Origin: Candidatus Altarchaeales archaeon WOR_SM1_86-2
GTDB taxonomy: Archaea > Altiarchaeota > Altiarchaeia > IMC4 > MCBC01
Direction: 5' to 3'
Assembly (NCBI GenBank): GCA_001723855.1
Contig: MCBC01000152.1
Location: 1 to 28,838 of the forward strand
Length of the DNA stretch: 28,838 bases
The number at the start of each line of letters is the position of its first letter. The stretch's first letter is position 1. The notes beneath the pieces were generated by a model. The model did no database searches and was not told the DNA's origin. It worked only from the letters and a program-made list of their open reading frames with translations. This document shows, piece by piece, positions 1-7,759 of the stretch. The translations under genes were made by a program, and so were the position numbers.

Positions 1-17
1 ATAAATCCTTATGTTGA

Positions 18-1382
18 CTAAGGGATGGTATCTCTACCAAACTGGTTCAGTTTTGTTTGAATTTCCCCACTGCTTGTGAATGTGGAAAGTACTGACATGT
101 ATGTTGGTTGAATGTCTGGGTTCTGTATCATCTCGAATATACTCCCCACTTCTTCAAGCATTCTTATTAGCTTATCTAATGCATGTTTGCCTATTGCAGG
201 CACATGCCAGAATAATGTTTTCTTTGTGATGCCTTTAACGATCTTCTCAACCCTTGATACAAGCCAGCTGAATTTACGGTCTATTCTGTGATATATTTGA
301 TGTCTGCTCAATTTCGTCATGTCCTGCAGGTCTTTATTCTTAAAGTTTGTTCCGACTCTCTTGTATATGGCCCTTAATAGGTCCGTATCCTTCTCGCTTC
401 TAAAGAAATTCTTTATGTGTTTGATAAAGTCCCTGGGTATGTAACCTCGCAACTTTACCGGTCTGGTTAGCTTTGCTAATGATTGGTAAATTTCTTGTGC
501 ATGCTCCATAAGGGGTTTTATTGTTCTTCTGTCGAATCCATTGTTTTTCATCCAGTTGAGTTTTAGTCTCAATCCATCAAGCATCTTTGCATGGAAGATC
601 GGTATGCCGTCTTTTTCTTCTATCCTCCATTCCTTGAATAATCTTGCGTTAGCTATCATCCACGTAAATACCGTTTCTTCGGCTTCCCATGGAGTCTTCA
701 TTTTGATTTCATGCGGGATCTCAACCTGATTAAAGCTTATGCTTGCGTTCTTATATGATTCATGAAAGTCAGGTAGTAGTTCATGGATGACTGGATCGAC
801 AACATCCCGCATCAATCGATCCTGGTCAAAGATATGGTATGCTATGGTTGGGATTGCACCCTCCGGCACATCCAATTCTTCAAAGACGTTGTCTTGCCCC
901 TCCGGGATTTTATAATGTATGCCGTGTCTGTCACAATGCCTCCTTAGCATGCGATTAAAGTTCATATAGATCAAAATCGAGAAGGGATACCATTCGATGA
1001 CCCTCGCGGTGATAGGGCCGCAGGATAGATGGTCCAACTGTACAAGATGTCCTGGAACGGAATGATCAGAATCCATGAAGCGTTCCCTTTTCTGTTCAAC
1101 GTCATAGCCCTGCTTCATTAAATCATCCAATCGGTTTCTCATTGATCTTGTTATGTTGCGGGGATGCATGTCGGTAACTTCATCCGTGCCAAGATACCGG
1201 GCAGAAGACAGCAACTCACGGGATGTTACTGTTATTCCCACCCGATCAAGACTAATATTTATATTTGGAAAGTCTAATAATTTTATGTCGGGGGGACTAG
1301 CTATTGGAGAGTAGGACCAATATCCAACTCTCATTCGTTTCCTGGGTTGGTTCTCCCCGGCATTCGCATTCATCTTAATCAC
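18..1382 (-). CDS. Unrecognised 454-aa protein
   Basis: I do not recognise this family. The frame is open for 454 codons from a GTG at 1382; an in-frame ATG at 1373 (residue 4) is an equally good start. The protein looks soluble, with no signal peptide or membrane segment. It is rich in Arg, Lys, His and aromatic residues, and the C-terminal half (about residues 280-450) is strongly basic and helical in character, which would suit nucleic-acid binding; that is inference only. It is divergently oriented to a small split gene at 1452 and to an unrecognised 180-aa gene, and a 70-bp AT-rich gap separates it from the former. None of the three resembles the housekeeping genes in the rest of the window, so they may be accessory or element-derived, for example a replication or maintenance protein. 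No catalytic motif (HUH, Walker, DDE, Tyr recombinase) could be picked out. Confidence 0.65.
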   Translation of the reverse strand: MIKMNANAGENQPRKRMRVGYWSYSPIASPPDIKLLDFPNINISLDRVGITVTSRELLSSARYLGTDEVTDMHPRNITRSMRNRLDDLMKQGYDVEQKRERFMDSDHSVPGHLVQLDHLSCGPITARVIEWYPFSILIYMNFNRMLRRHCDRHGIHYKIPEGQDNVFEELDVPEGAIPTIAYHIFDQDRLMRDVVDPVIHELLPDFHESYKNASISFNQVEIPHEIKMKTPWEAEETVFTWMIANARLFKEWRIEEKDGIPIFHAKMLDGLRLKLNWMKNNGFDRRTIKPLMEHAQEIYQSLAKLTRPVKLRGYIPRDFIKHIKNFFRSEKDTDLLRAIYKRVGTNFKNKDLQDMTKLSRHQIYHRIDRKFSWLVSRVEKIVKGITKKTLFWHVPAIGKHALDKLIRMLEEVGSIFEMIQNPDIQPTYMSVLSTFTSSGEIQTKLNQFGRDTIP

Positions 1383-1423
1383 ATCATATTTTTATTGTTA
1401 GGAATCTGGGGGGATAGAAATAA

Positions 1424-1433
1424 ATATTTAAAA
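1424..1433 (+). promoter_or_regulatory. TATA box for a leaderless transcript starting at 1452
   Basis: The AT-only string atatttaaaa is centred about 24 bp before the ATG at 1452 and is followed by a GC-containing spacer. This is the usual distance from an archaeal TATA box to the transcription start, so the mRNA would begin at or very near that ATG. It supports 1452 as a real translation start even though the frame breaks soon afterwards. Confidence 0.5.
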
Positions 1434-1451
1434 AGTGCGCCTATATTCCCA

Positions 1452-1638
1452 ATGTATGTAGCAAACTTTGGATATGCGGGTAAAATATTGACAAATTCAT
1501 TCGTTTGATCTGGTTAAAGAAGAATTAGAGGAAGTTGATAAGGAGCATGGGGGCGGTCCCGAAACTGACAGGGAAAAAGAGCGACGAGAAAAGTATGCAA
1601 AATTGCATGGAAGTGACAGGGACGAACAGGATGAATGA
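1452..1638 (+). pseudogene. Small acidic/charged gene split by a +1 frameshift
   Basis: From the ATG at 1452 there are 18 codons (MYVANFGYAG...) ending at TGA 1506-1508. Skipping one T at 1506 moves into a frame open to TGA 1636-1638, which encodes a very charged peptide (DLVKEELEEVDKEHGGG then Lys/Arg/Glu-rich). The joined product would be 62 aa. Two signs say the second part is real coding sequence: it has no ATG start of its own, and its stop overlaps the next gene's start as ATGA (1635-1638), the classic translational-coupling arrangement. The break lies in a TTT run, so a one-base insertion or sequencing error is the simplest reading; a programmed +1 shift at GTT TGA is possible but has no clear stimulatory element. 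Function unknown. Confidence 0.45.
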
Positions 1639-2177
1639 TAAGGGAAATGGATCCAATATTTCGTGCAGGACGCGCACTTGGGCAATCTGAAATCCTTCGC
1701 TTAGAGGGAAAAAACGGAGTTGCGTATGTAAATAAGGCGGCAGCTGAATTGAAGCGTTCTAGAATTCGTGGTCTTGATGGGGTGTCCACCCACCTCCAAG
1801 GAATCGCCAGCAACTGGAAAGGGCGATCAAGCGAACTGCCTGGTATCACCCCCGCTATTCAGGCACACGGGGGGAGAACTTATCAAGCCGTGAGTTGTGG
1901 ACTACTACTGGGCTTGGCTATGGAGGCTTGCCGCCAAGCAGGGAAAGATACCGTGACATCAAGGGCTAAGAATCAAATCGTGACCTGGCTAAAATCCGCA
2001 AGCGACCATGCATATGCCTTAAAAGCTCAAGGTTTGGTCAAACATATGGGGGATTACAGACCTAATTTCAATCGCGTAATCGCACCAATCCAGGTAGTAA
2101 AAAGAAGTTCTGAGCTACGTAATCACTACCGGTTCGTAGAAAATCTTTCCAATACAATCGGGAACGCAATACGTTAG
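1635..2177 (+). CDS. Unrecognised 180-aa basic protein
   Basis: This is an open frame from ATG 1635 to TAG 2175-2177. The start overlaps the stop of the preceding small frame (ATGA), so the two were probably translated together. The protein is basic and soluble apart from a moderately hydrophobic stretch near residues 87-96 (SCGLLLGLAM), too short and weak to call a membrane helix with confidence. It carries no motif I can name. An overlapping 111-aa frame on the opposite strand has a low-complexity, Pro/Ser-rich composition and is treated as a shadow. It belongs with the unrecognised 18-1382 gene to a possible accessory patch at the left end of the window. Confidence 0.6.
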   Translation: MIREMDPIFRAGRALGQSEILRLEGKNGVAYVNKAAAELKRSRIRGLDGVSTHLQGIASNWKGRSSELPGITPAIQAHGGRTYQAVSCGLLLGLAMEACRQAGKDTVTSRAKNQIVTWLKSASDHAYALKAQGLVKHMGDYRPNFNRVIAPIQVVKRSSELRNHYRFVENLSNTIGNAIR

Positions 2178-2266
2178 TCCCGGCATTGGAGCTAAAATTA
2201 GATCCTGCATAGAGGGGCATAGTTTACTTTACACATTCATAATAAAAAATATAACTCCAAAAACCC

Positions 2267-2686
2267 TTACTCCTCGGCTTTTGGATACTTGCTGGATTTT
2301 TTAGCGCTGAATCTCGGCAAACTCAGGGGCACGGGCAGGCGCAGTTTCTTTGCCACACCAATCGCCTCGACCATCGTGTTTTGAAACACAAAGTTCATTA
2401 TATCTTCAACCGCTTCCGGCTCCAATTCGATCTCCTTCTTTTCCTCGTGGACCAGTTCATCAATGTTGGGGCTGTAATAAATCAGATTGCCCTCCAGTTT
2501 TATATTCCCGACCTCGGGCTTATATGCCCCCTCAAATTCAAAATTCGCTATTATGTGGTCACCTATTGTCTCATTGGTCGCCTTCTTTAAGGACACTATC
2601 CTGAAATTCGGCGTCAAATTAACCTTTCCAACATCCCCAGCGGTCCTTTCCCCAACTATCTTGTTTATTCTAAAATTTGCAATCAT
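2267..2686 (-). CDS. Conserved-looking 139-aa protein, possibly SecB-like
   Basis: The small soluble protein starts at ATG 2686. It has alternating beta-type segments (residues about 20-75), including FEFEGAYKPEVGNIKLEGNL, an acidic stretch (HEEKKEIELEPEAVED), then a long helix ending in LRLPVPLSLPRF and a basic tail. The order (beta sheet, an 'I.G.L.Y' strand, helix, Pro-rich end) resembles SecB-type export chaperones and their archaeal relatives, but I cannot confirm homology by eye, so the name is only a suggestion. It faces the broken lysA gene across a 40-bp AT-rich gap that must hold both promoters. Confidence 0.6.
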   Translation of the reverse strand: MIANFRINKIVGERTAGDVGKVNLTPNFRIVSLKKATNETIGDHIIANFEFEGAYKPEVGNIKLEGNLIYYSPNIDELVHEEKKEIELEPEAVEDIMNFVFQNTMVEAIGVAKKLRLPVPLSLPRFSAKKSSKYPKAEE

Positions 2687-2726
2687 TTTTTTGTTATTAG
2701 TTTAATTATTTAAAAATAAAAAGCAA
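2687..2726. promoter_or_regulatory. 40-bp divergent promoter region (SecB-like? / lysA relic)
   Basis: The gap between two divergent starts is almost pure A/T and contains ttatttaaaaataaa just before the lysA ATG at 2727 and its complement toward the ATG at 2686. It must contain both basal promoters if both genes are transcribed separately. Confidence 0.35.
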
Positions 2727-3972
2727 ATGAATCAAAAAAAATTAATGTCCTTGGCGGAGAAATTTGGAACCCCACTGTATGTTTATGACGAGAACGGGAT
2801 AAGGGAGAATTACAGGAAATTTTATTCTGCATTTAAATCAAGGCACGGCAAGGTGAAGGTGTGTTATGCATACAAGGCAAACTCGAACCTTGCGATATGC
2901 CACATTTTAAGGCATGAAGGGGCGGAAGCAGATGGTTTTGTCCGCCGGTGAACTCCTCACCGCTTTAGAGGTCGGAATCAAGCCGGAGGATATGATCCTG
3001 ACTTCTACATCCAAAACCGAAGATGAGGTGAAGCTCGCCGTTGATAAGGATGTTACGGTAAATATCGATTCCATGAATGAATTAAAAACCGTAAATGAGA
3101 TCGCAAAAAAGAGGGGTAGGAAGGCGAAAATATCCATAAGGGTAAACCCCTGGGTTGATCCAAAAACCCACCCGAAGATCGCCACCGCTCTGAAAGAATC
3201 AAAATTTGGTTTGCATATGGAGAATAATTTAGCATTCAATGCCTATAAAATGGCAGGCAAAATGGATAACGTCAAAATAGAAGGCATTCACATGCTATAG
3301 GCTCGCAGATACTGGAGGTTAAGCCTTATAGAGGCCATGGAAAAGATGATCTTTTTTATTTCGGACCTGTAGAAAACCCCGGGAATAAAACTAAGGTTTA
3401 TAGATGTTGGCGAGGGGCTTGGAATTTCCTATACCAGGGAAAAGATTATCGGCCCTGATGATCTCGCTGAAGTTGTTGTAACGGAAATTAAAAGGATTGG
3501 TTATGGGATTGAAATCTGGTGCGAGCCCGACAGATATATCGTGGGGGATGCGGGGGTTTTACTTGCGGGGGTCCAGAGCGTTAAGGAAACGCCCTACAGG
3601 AAATTCATCAATGTTGACTGTGGTTTTGCCGCCCTGCTGAGACCCGCGATGTATGACGCATACCACAGGGTGCATATCGTAAACAAGATTGATAAGGAAG
3701 CAGGGGAAATTTATGACATCGCAGGCAATTTATGCGAATCCGGGGATATTTTAGCAAAAGGGAGAAAATTGCCGAAAGCTGAGAAAGGGGATCTGATCGC
3801 GATCCTTGACACCGGAGCATACGGCTTCGCGATGTCGAGCAACTATAACCTGCGTCCGAGGCCGGCAGAAATTCTAATAAGGCAGGATGGTTCGACAGAG
3901 ATCATAAGGGAAAGGGAGGATTATGAGAATATGCACAGTCACCAGAGGGTGCCGGAAAATTTACTAAAGTAA
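2727..3972 (+). pseudogene. lysA: Diaminopimelate decarboxylase, disrupted
   Basis: LysA is the PLP-dependent enzyme that decarboxylates meso-diaminopimelate to lysine. The pieces read in order as a full-length homologue: N-terminus FGTPLYVYDENGI, the PLP lysine in YAYKANSN, SAGELLTALEVGI, RVNPWVDPKTHPKI, FIDVGEGLGISYTREKI, CEPDRYIVGDAG, the substrate-site signature LLRPAMYDAYH, and the end GAYGFAMSSNYNLRPRPAE. Four lesions break it: one extra base near 2934-2935, one lost base near 3295-3296 (HMHIGSQ becomes HML-stop), two lost bases near 3330-3333, and an in-frame TAG at 3370-3372. Undoing the indels gives 416 codons, the normal length. No intact copy is in the window. Clustered indels could also be assembly errors, but four in 440 bp is many. 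Confidence 0.85.
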
Positions 3973-4012
3973 CTTTTTTAAGTTTAAAAAAAAACAATGG
4001 AAAAAAAATTAA

Positions 4013-6049
4013 TTACTCGGACATCTCCATGCCTTCATCCCAGTTAACTCTTGCAGGGGGCAATATCTCCGCTCCTGTGATGCCGTACTCTATTACCCTC
4101 TCCCCTCCGCTCTCCAGCAATCCAATCTCCCAGGTGATTTTATTCTTCTTTTTCTTGGCCTCCACACCCGGAGCCTCTTCAACTTTCACTTCAGCATCTT
4201 CGGGAATAACATCCTCAACGGTAACGCCTTCCAGATCCTTCTTTGTTCCATTCTTAACCGTGATCATCACCCTGTCATCAACCCTTTCCTTTGTTATTGT
4301 CACTTTTCCTCCTCTGCGAAGGAGTAAGAACAGAATCAACAGTATTATCAATATCAATAGGATCAGGAGGATCCACATCCACGGCAGCCCTGGAGGCTTT
4401 TCTACACACTTGCCGTCCTCGCAAATCTCTCCAGCTCCGCAGTCTGCATCCGATACACACTCCGGTGGTTTGGGTGTTGCCAATGCACTCATTTGAGCGT
4501 CCTTATATCCGTCTTTATTTGCACCTATGGTTATGCTGCCGGAAGCAGGTGGTTTAAACCTGACCATACCGTTTTCATCCGTTGTATGGGTTTCTTTTGT
4601 TCCATCCCCGTGTGTTGCCGTTACCGTGGCATCCGGGACGGTATCTCCGTTCTCATCCAACACAGTATACTCAACTTCCTCACCGACCTCTACCTCGGAT
4701 GGTCCGATGATGTTAAGCCCCAATATCTTTGGGACACATTCATGGTCCTCGCACACCTCATTTGCCTCACAATCCGCATCAACACAGCACTCATATGCTG
4801 TACATTCATGGTCGGATATCTCCCCGCATGGACATTCCACTGGAACGCAGTTGAATTCATCCGAGCAGTATTCATCGTCCGCGCATTCCGTATCATTCGT
4901 GCATTCCTTCTCAATAATATAGAGTGTATCGGTTGCGTCATTGTAGGTGCCCATCGATGCAGTTATATCATGCCTCCCGTCCACCTCCGGCGTGAACTCC
5001 ACTTCTCCATTCTCATCTGTGACATAGTGTACAGACATCTGCATAGGTACGGAATAAACCGCTACGGTTGCGCCAACCAGAGCTGAGCCGGTATCTGCAT
5101 CCGTGACCGTTATAATAACGCTTTCACCAATATACTGGCCCTCGACATCAATGTTCATGTCCTTCTTTTCTGCTATAACGCCGCCGGGGAGGCCTCCGCC
5201 TCCGCCCCCGCCGCCACCATATGTATAATAGGCTATATAACAATCACAATTTTCATCTATTCGATTGTTGGGCTGCTCAACCGCTCCTGGATTGATACGT
5301 GCGTCATCATCATCACAGTCCGCATTACCACCATACTCAACAATGCAGGATTCAGTATCCTTATCCCAGCATCTTGACGGACATTCATCATATATCTCCA
5401 CCAGACTGCCGTCAGTTGTGCTAGTTCCACATGTCGTATAAGTATCCTTATCTTTATCAAAATCCTCATCAATTTCGCCATCGCCATCGTTATCACAGCC
5501 GTCACATTCTTCACTGCAACCGCTGTAGTTTACGGTTGTGTTAAATGTTTTTGTAGCAGTATAAGAGATGTTATTGAACTTAGTTTGTATTGTTAGGTTG
5601 TAGGTTCCGTTAACCTCGCATGGAGCGCCCCCCTCTATTATGTAGGTGTAATTATTATTGCCGCCATATCCCGTGCAGTCATTATCATTCGTTTTGGTCA
5701 TATTCACCGTAAATTTTGGCGGTGCGCGGCACCAGTCTTTCTGAACACAACTATGCCCCCAATCTGAAGAGCACTTACAACAGTAAGATCCTGCATATAT
5801 GTTACCTGGAACCGAACAATTACTAACACTGCTGCCGTTATCCAGCCATAAAAACGTAGTGTCCTCGTCCGTGTTACATGTCGTCTCACCCGTAATATTC
5901 ACATACACAGTAATCACCATGTCTTCTCCGGGACAATACTCGTCCTTGTCGGTATCTATAGAAACCGTAACAGCAGCAGAACCAATACTTGAGAGCATAA
6001 CCATACTCATAATCCATATCAATACCCATTTACCAATTTTTTTGTTCAT
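4013..6049 (-). CDS. Cys-rich cell-surface protein with MopE-like and Ig-like domains
   Basis: I chose ATG 6049 because it gives a clean signal peptide (MNKKIGKWVLIWIMSMVML...SIGSA); the frame is open 13 codons further to a TTG. The 678-aa product reads: signal peptide 1-26; Cys-rich beta region to about 175; an Asp-rich segment 178-270 with the CDGCDNDGDGEIDED and DCDDDDARINPGA motifs typical of MopE-type metal-binding repeats; nine consecutive glycines near 278-286; a carboxypeptidase-regulatory-like Ig fold 295-378; Cys-rich knots 382-440 and 530-552 with the C..D.DC...E.C......CV pattern; a second Ig-like domain 443-520; one hydrophobic helix about 557-577 with an RR stop; and a 97-residue DUF11-like tail. 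It is very probably exported, membrane-anchored and disulfide-rich. The partner and role are unknown; adhesion or metal binding are guesses. Confidence 0.85.
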   Translation of the reverse strand: MNKKIGKWVLIWIMSMVMLSSIGSAAVTVSIDTDKDEYCPGEDMVITVYVNITGETTCNTDEDTTFLWLDNGSSVSNCSVPGNIYAGSYCCKCSSDWGHSCVQKDWCRAPPKFTVNMTKTNDNDCTGYGGNNNYTYIIEGGAPCEVNGTYNLTIQTKFNNISYTATKTFNTTVNYSGCSEECDGCDNDGDGEIDEDFDKDKDTYTTCGTSTTDGSLVEIYDECPSRCWDKDTESCIVEYGGNADCDDDDARINPGAVEQPNNRIDENCDCYIAYYTYGGGGGGGGGLPGGVIAEKKDMNIDVEGQYIGESVIITVTDADTGSALVGATVAVYSVPMQMSVHYVTDENGEVEFTPEVDGRHDITASMGTYNDATDTLYIIEKECTNDTECADDEYCSDEFNCVPVECPCGEISDHECTAYECCVDADCEANEVCEDHECVPKILGLNIIGPSEVEVGEEVEYTVLDENGDTVPDATVTATHGDGTKETHTTDENGMVRFKPPASGSITIGANKDGYKDAQMSALATPKPPECVSDADCGAGEICEDGKCVEKPPGLPWMWILLILLILIILLILFLLLRRGGKVTITKERVDDRVMITVKNGTKKDLEGVTVEDVIPEDAEVKVEEAPGVEAKKKKNKITWEIGLLESGGERVIEYGITGAEILPPARVNWDEGMEMSE

Positions 6050-6093
6050 TTTTATTTTAATTTTTTGATAAAACTTTTTTTCCAACACGTTTT

Positions 6094-6354
6094 TTAGGCT
6101 AGATTAAAACATATCGTATATGCAACAATAGCCATAAACGTACATAATAAAGGAATAATGACGGTGGACGACGTGCTGACAAATGATCTGGATATACGGT
6201 TTCTCATGTCTGCTCCAAGAATTTCTCTCAGCGCCAACAGGACAATCAGAGTTAAAACTATCACAAGTCCCATATCCAGCACAGAACTCCCGGTAACAAC
6301 AACGGTTGTGGTTGTGGTTGTTGTGGTTGTAACTGCCGTTGTAGTGGTTATCAT
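6094..6354 (-). CDS. Small two-helix membrane protein with poly-Thr N-terminus
   Basis: The start is taken as ATG 6354, giving 86 aa; the frame is open upstream to 6435 but that part translates promoter DNA. The N-terminus is almost entirely threonine (MITTTTAV, then nine Thr and three Val) and is encoded by an irregular ACC/ACA run. Two hydrophobic helices follow (GLVIVLTLIVLLALREIL and VIIPLLCTFMAIVAYTICF) separated by a short basic loop (MRNRISR). The stop lies 45 bp before the start of the large surface-protein gene, on the same strand, so the two may be co-transcribed. I do not recognise the family. A Thr-rich segment is a plausible O-glycosylation site if it faces outside, but that is inference. 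Confidence 0.6.
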   Translation of the reverse strand: MITTTTAVTTTTTTTTTVVVTGSSVLDMGLVIVLTLIVLLALREILGADMRNRISRSFVSTSSTVIIPLLCTFMAIVAYTICFNLA

Positions 6355-6375
6355 TTTTTTATTTTTATATATATA

Positions 6376-6470
6376 TGCATTTGAAATATATAAAATGAAT
6401 ATATAAATACTTTTGTGATTTTTAATAATTTGCATTTGAAATATATAAATACTTTTGTGATTTTTAATAA
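6376..6470 (-). repeat. Direct repeat duplicating a TATA-containing promoter
   Basis: The segment tgcatttgaaatatataaa...tacttttgtgatttttaata occurs twice, at 6376-6427 and 6431-6470; the first copy has 13 extra bases in the middle. Read on the minus strand, each copy carries an archaeal-style promoter core (aaaag followed by tatttatata) pointing to the poly-Thr gene. The nearer copy's TATA lies about 45-50 bp before ATG 6354. The repeat looks like a tandem duplication of the promoter. Confidence 0.7.
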
Positions 6471-6483
6471 GAATTCTAGAGAA

Positions 6484-7131
6484 CTAATTCCGTTTTTTCT
6501 TATTCATCCAACACAAAACCTTCTCTATTTCCCTTATGTCCAGTGAGAGTTTATATTCTTCCTCCAAGCCCTTCCTTATCTCATCCGCATCTTTTTGATA
6601 AAACTTTTTTATAAAAAGTTTTTTACCTAACCTTTCGATCAGATTGCTCACATCCTCGACAAAATTCCATGGGTATATAACCCACACCCATTGTTTGCTC
6701 CTATCAACAACTTCCGTGTAAAAATCCGGTTTGACTTTAGAGGTGTTTACATAATGCAGGGCTGCGATTTTTATTTCACATGGATTGAGGTCATCCAGAT
6801 AATCCCTGGAAACCCTCAAACTATCCCCGGTATCTGCAATATCATCCACCATCAAAACTTTCCTTCCTTCTAACCCTGCATTGATCCCGTGCTTTATTTT
6901 CGCCCTCTTATCCCTGGTCGCTGTGATCCCCCAGTGCTCAACCCGGATGCTGACTAAATCCTTGATCCCTAAAAAATCGCTCAAATTCATCGCAGGAACC
7001 AGACCGCCTCTTGCTAACGCGACTATAATGTCCGGCCCAAACCCCTGGTCGGCAATCATTTCTGCCAGCTGCTCGCTTAACTGTCTTGCATGTTCCCATG
7101 TAACAAGATCGCACCTGAATTTTTTTGGCAT
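6484..7131 (-). CDS. Purine-type phosphoribosyltransferase
   Basis: This is a type I phosphoribosyltransferase of 215 aa, the group that joins a nucleobase to PRPP. Residues about 33-47 (DIIVALARGGLVPAM) form the first-strand/loop I region. The PRPP-binding signature VLMVDDIADTGDSL is near residues 92-105. A conserved YPWNF motif near 152-156 is typical of the archaeal xanthine/hypoxanthine-guanine salvage enzymes of about 150 aa. The C-terminal 55 residues (Lys/Glu-rich helix) extend beyond that core. The substrate base cannot be read from the sequence with certainty. It lies 47 bp downstream of the macro-domain gene on the same strand, so the two may form an operon for nucleotide salvage. 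Confidence 0.85.
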   Translation of the reverse strand: MPKKFRCDLVTWEHARQLSEQLAEMIADQGFGPDIIVALARGGLVPAMNLSDFLGIKDLVSIRVEHWGITATRDKRAKIKHGINAGLEGRKVLMVDDIADTGDSLRVSRDYLDDLNPCEIKIAALHYVNTSKVKPDFYTEVVDRSKQWVWVIYPWNFVEDVSNLIERLGKKLFIKKFYQKDADEIRKGLEEEYKLSLDIREIEKVLCWMNKKKRN

Positions 7132-7178
7132 GTTTTATGATTTTATTTACCATTTACATTAAAGAATAACAAAAAATA

Positions 7179-7715
7179 TTAAAACATTAACTCCAGTGCA
7201 TTAGCAAACTGTTTGCATAATTCATCAGAGCCGACCAAAAAGATCTCCTTTACCCCCCTGTTTTCGGAGTCAATGAATTTCTTTATCGTATCGACCATAA
7301 ATTTGGCAGCCGCGTCCTTGGGCATTCTCCCGACCCCGGTGCCCATCCCAGGGAAAGCGACCCTTTCCACCCCGTTTTCCGCCGCACACTCCAGAGCTGC
7401 AAGAGTCGCTTTTCTAATCCTTTCCCCTGTACTCGGTTCCACGGCATTTTTCATTGTCGGGGAATGAATGATAAAATCAACCCCTAATTTCCCGGCGGTT
7501 GTCGGGACTGCTTTCCCAATTGGTATCGGTGCCTTTTCAATCGCCTCATCCTCAATCTCTTTACCTCCCGCGCTCATTATAGCCAACGCCACTCCCCCGC
7601 CCATCGTCCCCATGGAGTTGGCGGGATTTACTATCGCGCTTATCCCATCAATACCTAATCTGGTTATGTCCCCGCGTTTTACGGCGATCCTTACCCCCCC
7701 GTACTTCACAAACAT
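7179..7715 (-). CDS. Macro-domain protein (ADP-ribose binding/hydrolysing)
   Basis: The single 178-aa macro domain starts at ATG 7715. Visible signatures are the N-terminal VKRGDITRLGIDGISAIVNPAN, the glycine-rich MGGGVALAI ligand loop, HSPTM, and AFPGMGTGVGRMPKDAA, which lines the ADP-ribose pocket. Family members bind ADP-ribose and related metabolites; several hydrolyse ADP-ribose-1''-phosphate (a product of tRNA splicing) or remove protein/nucleic-acid ADP-ribosylation. It is divergent to the DUF504 gene across 44 bp and is followed by a phosphoribosyltransferase on the same strand. This context favours RNA-end or nucleotide metabolism over a viral or toxin role, as inference. Confidence 0.9.
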   Translation of the reverse strand: MFVKYGGVRIAVKRGDITRLGIDGISAIVNPANSMGTMGGGVALAIMSAGGKEIEDEAIEKAPIPIGKAVPTTAGKLGVDFIIHSPTMKNAVEPSTGERIRKATLAALECAAENGVERVAFPGMGTGVGRMPKDAAAKFMVDTIKKFIDSENRGVKEIFLVGSDELCKQFANALELMF

Positions 7716-7759
7716 TGTCTTTTTAATAGATTAATAGATTAACGGTAAAAAATTATAAA
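7716..7759. promoter_or_regulatory. 44-bp divergent promoter between macro and DUF504 genes
   Basis: The gap contains a short direct repeat (taatagat, near 7729-7742) and AT-rich TATA-like sequence on both strands. It is just long enough to hold one archaeal basal promoter per direction for short-leader mRNAs, so the two genes are likely controlled together. Confidence 0.4.

Noticed and set aside
1500..1510. Programmed +1 frameshift at GTT TGA
   Set aside because: No upstream Shine-Dalgarno-like stimulator or downstream structure is evident; a one-base indel in the TTT run is simpler, so it is reported as a split gene.
1514..1849. 111-aa frame on the minus strand opposite the small split gene and the 180-aa gene
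   Set aside because: Composition is Ser/Pro/Arg-rich and irregular, it has no promoter-like sequence, and the plus strand offers a coupled gene pair; taken as a shadow.
6062..6610. 19-nt string tttttgataaaactttttt at 6062-6080 and 6592-6610
   Set aside because: Very A/T-rich; the second copy lies inside the phosphoribosyltransferase coding sequence (KKFYQK). Probably chance or a trivial low-complexity match.
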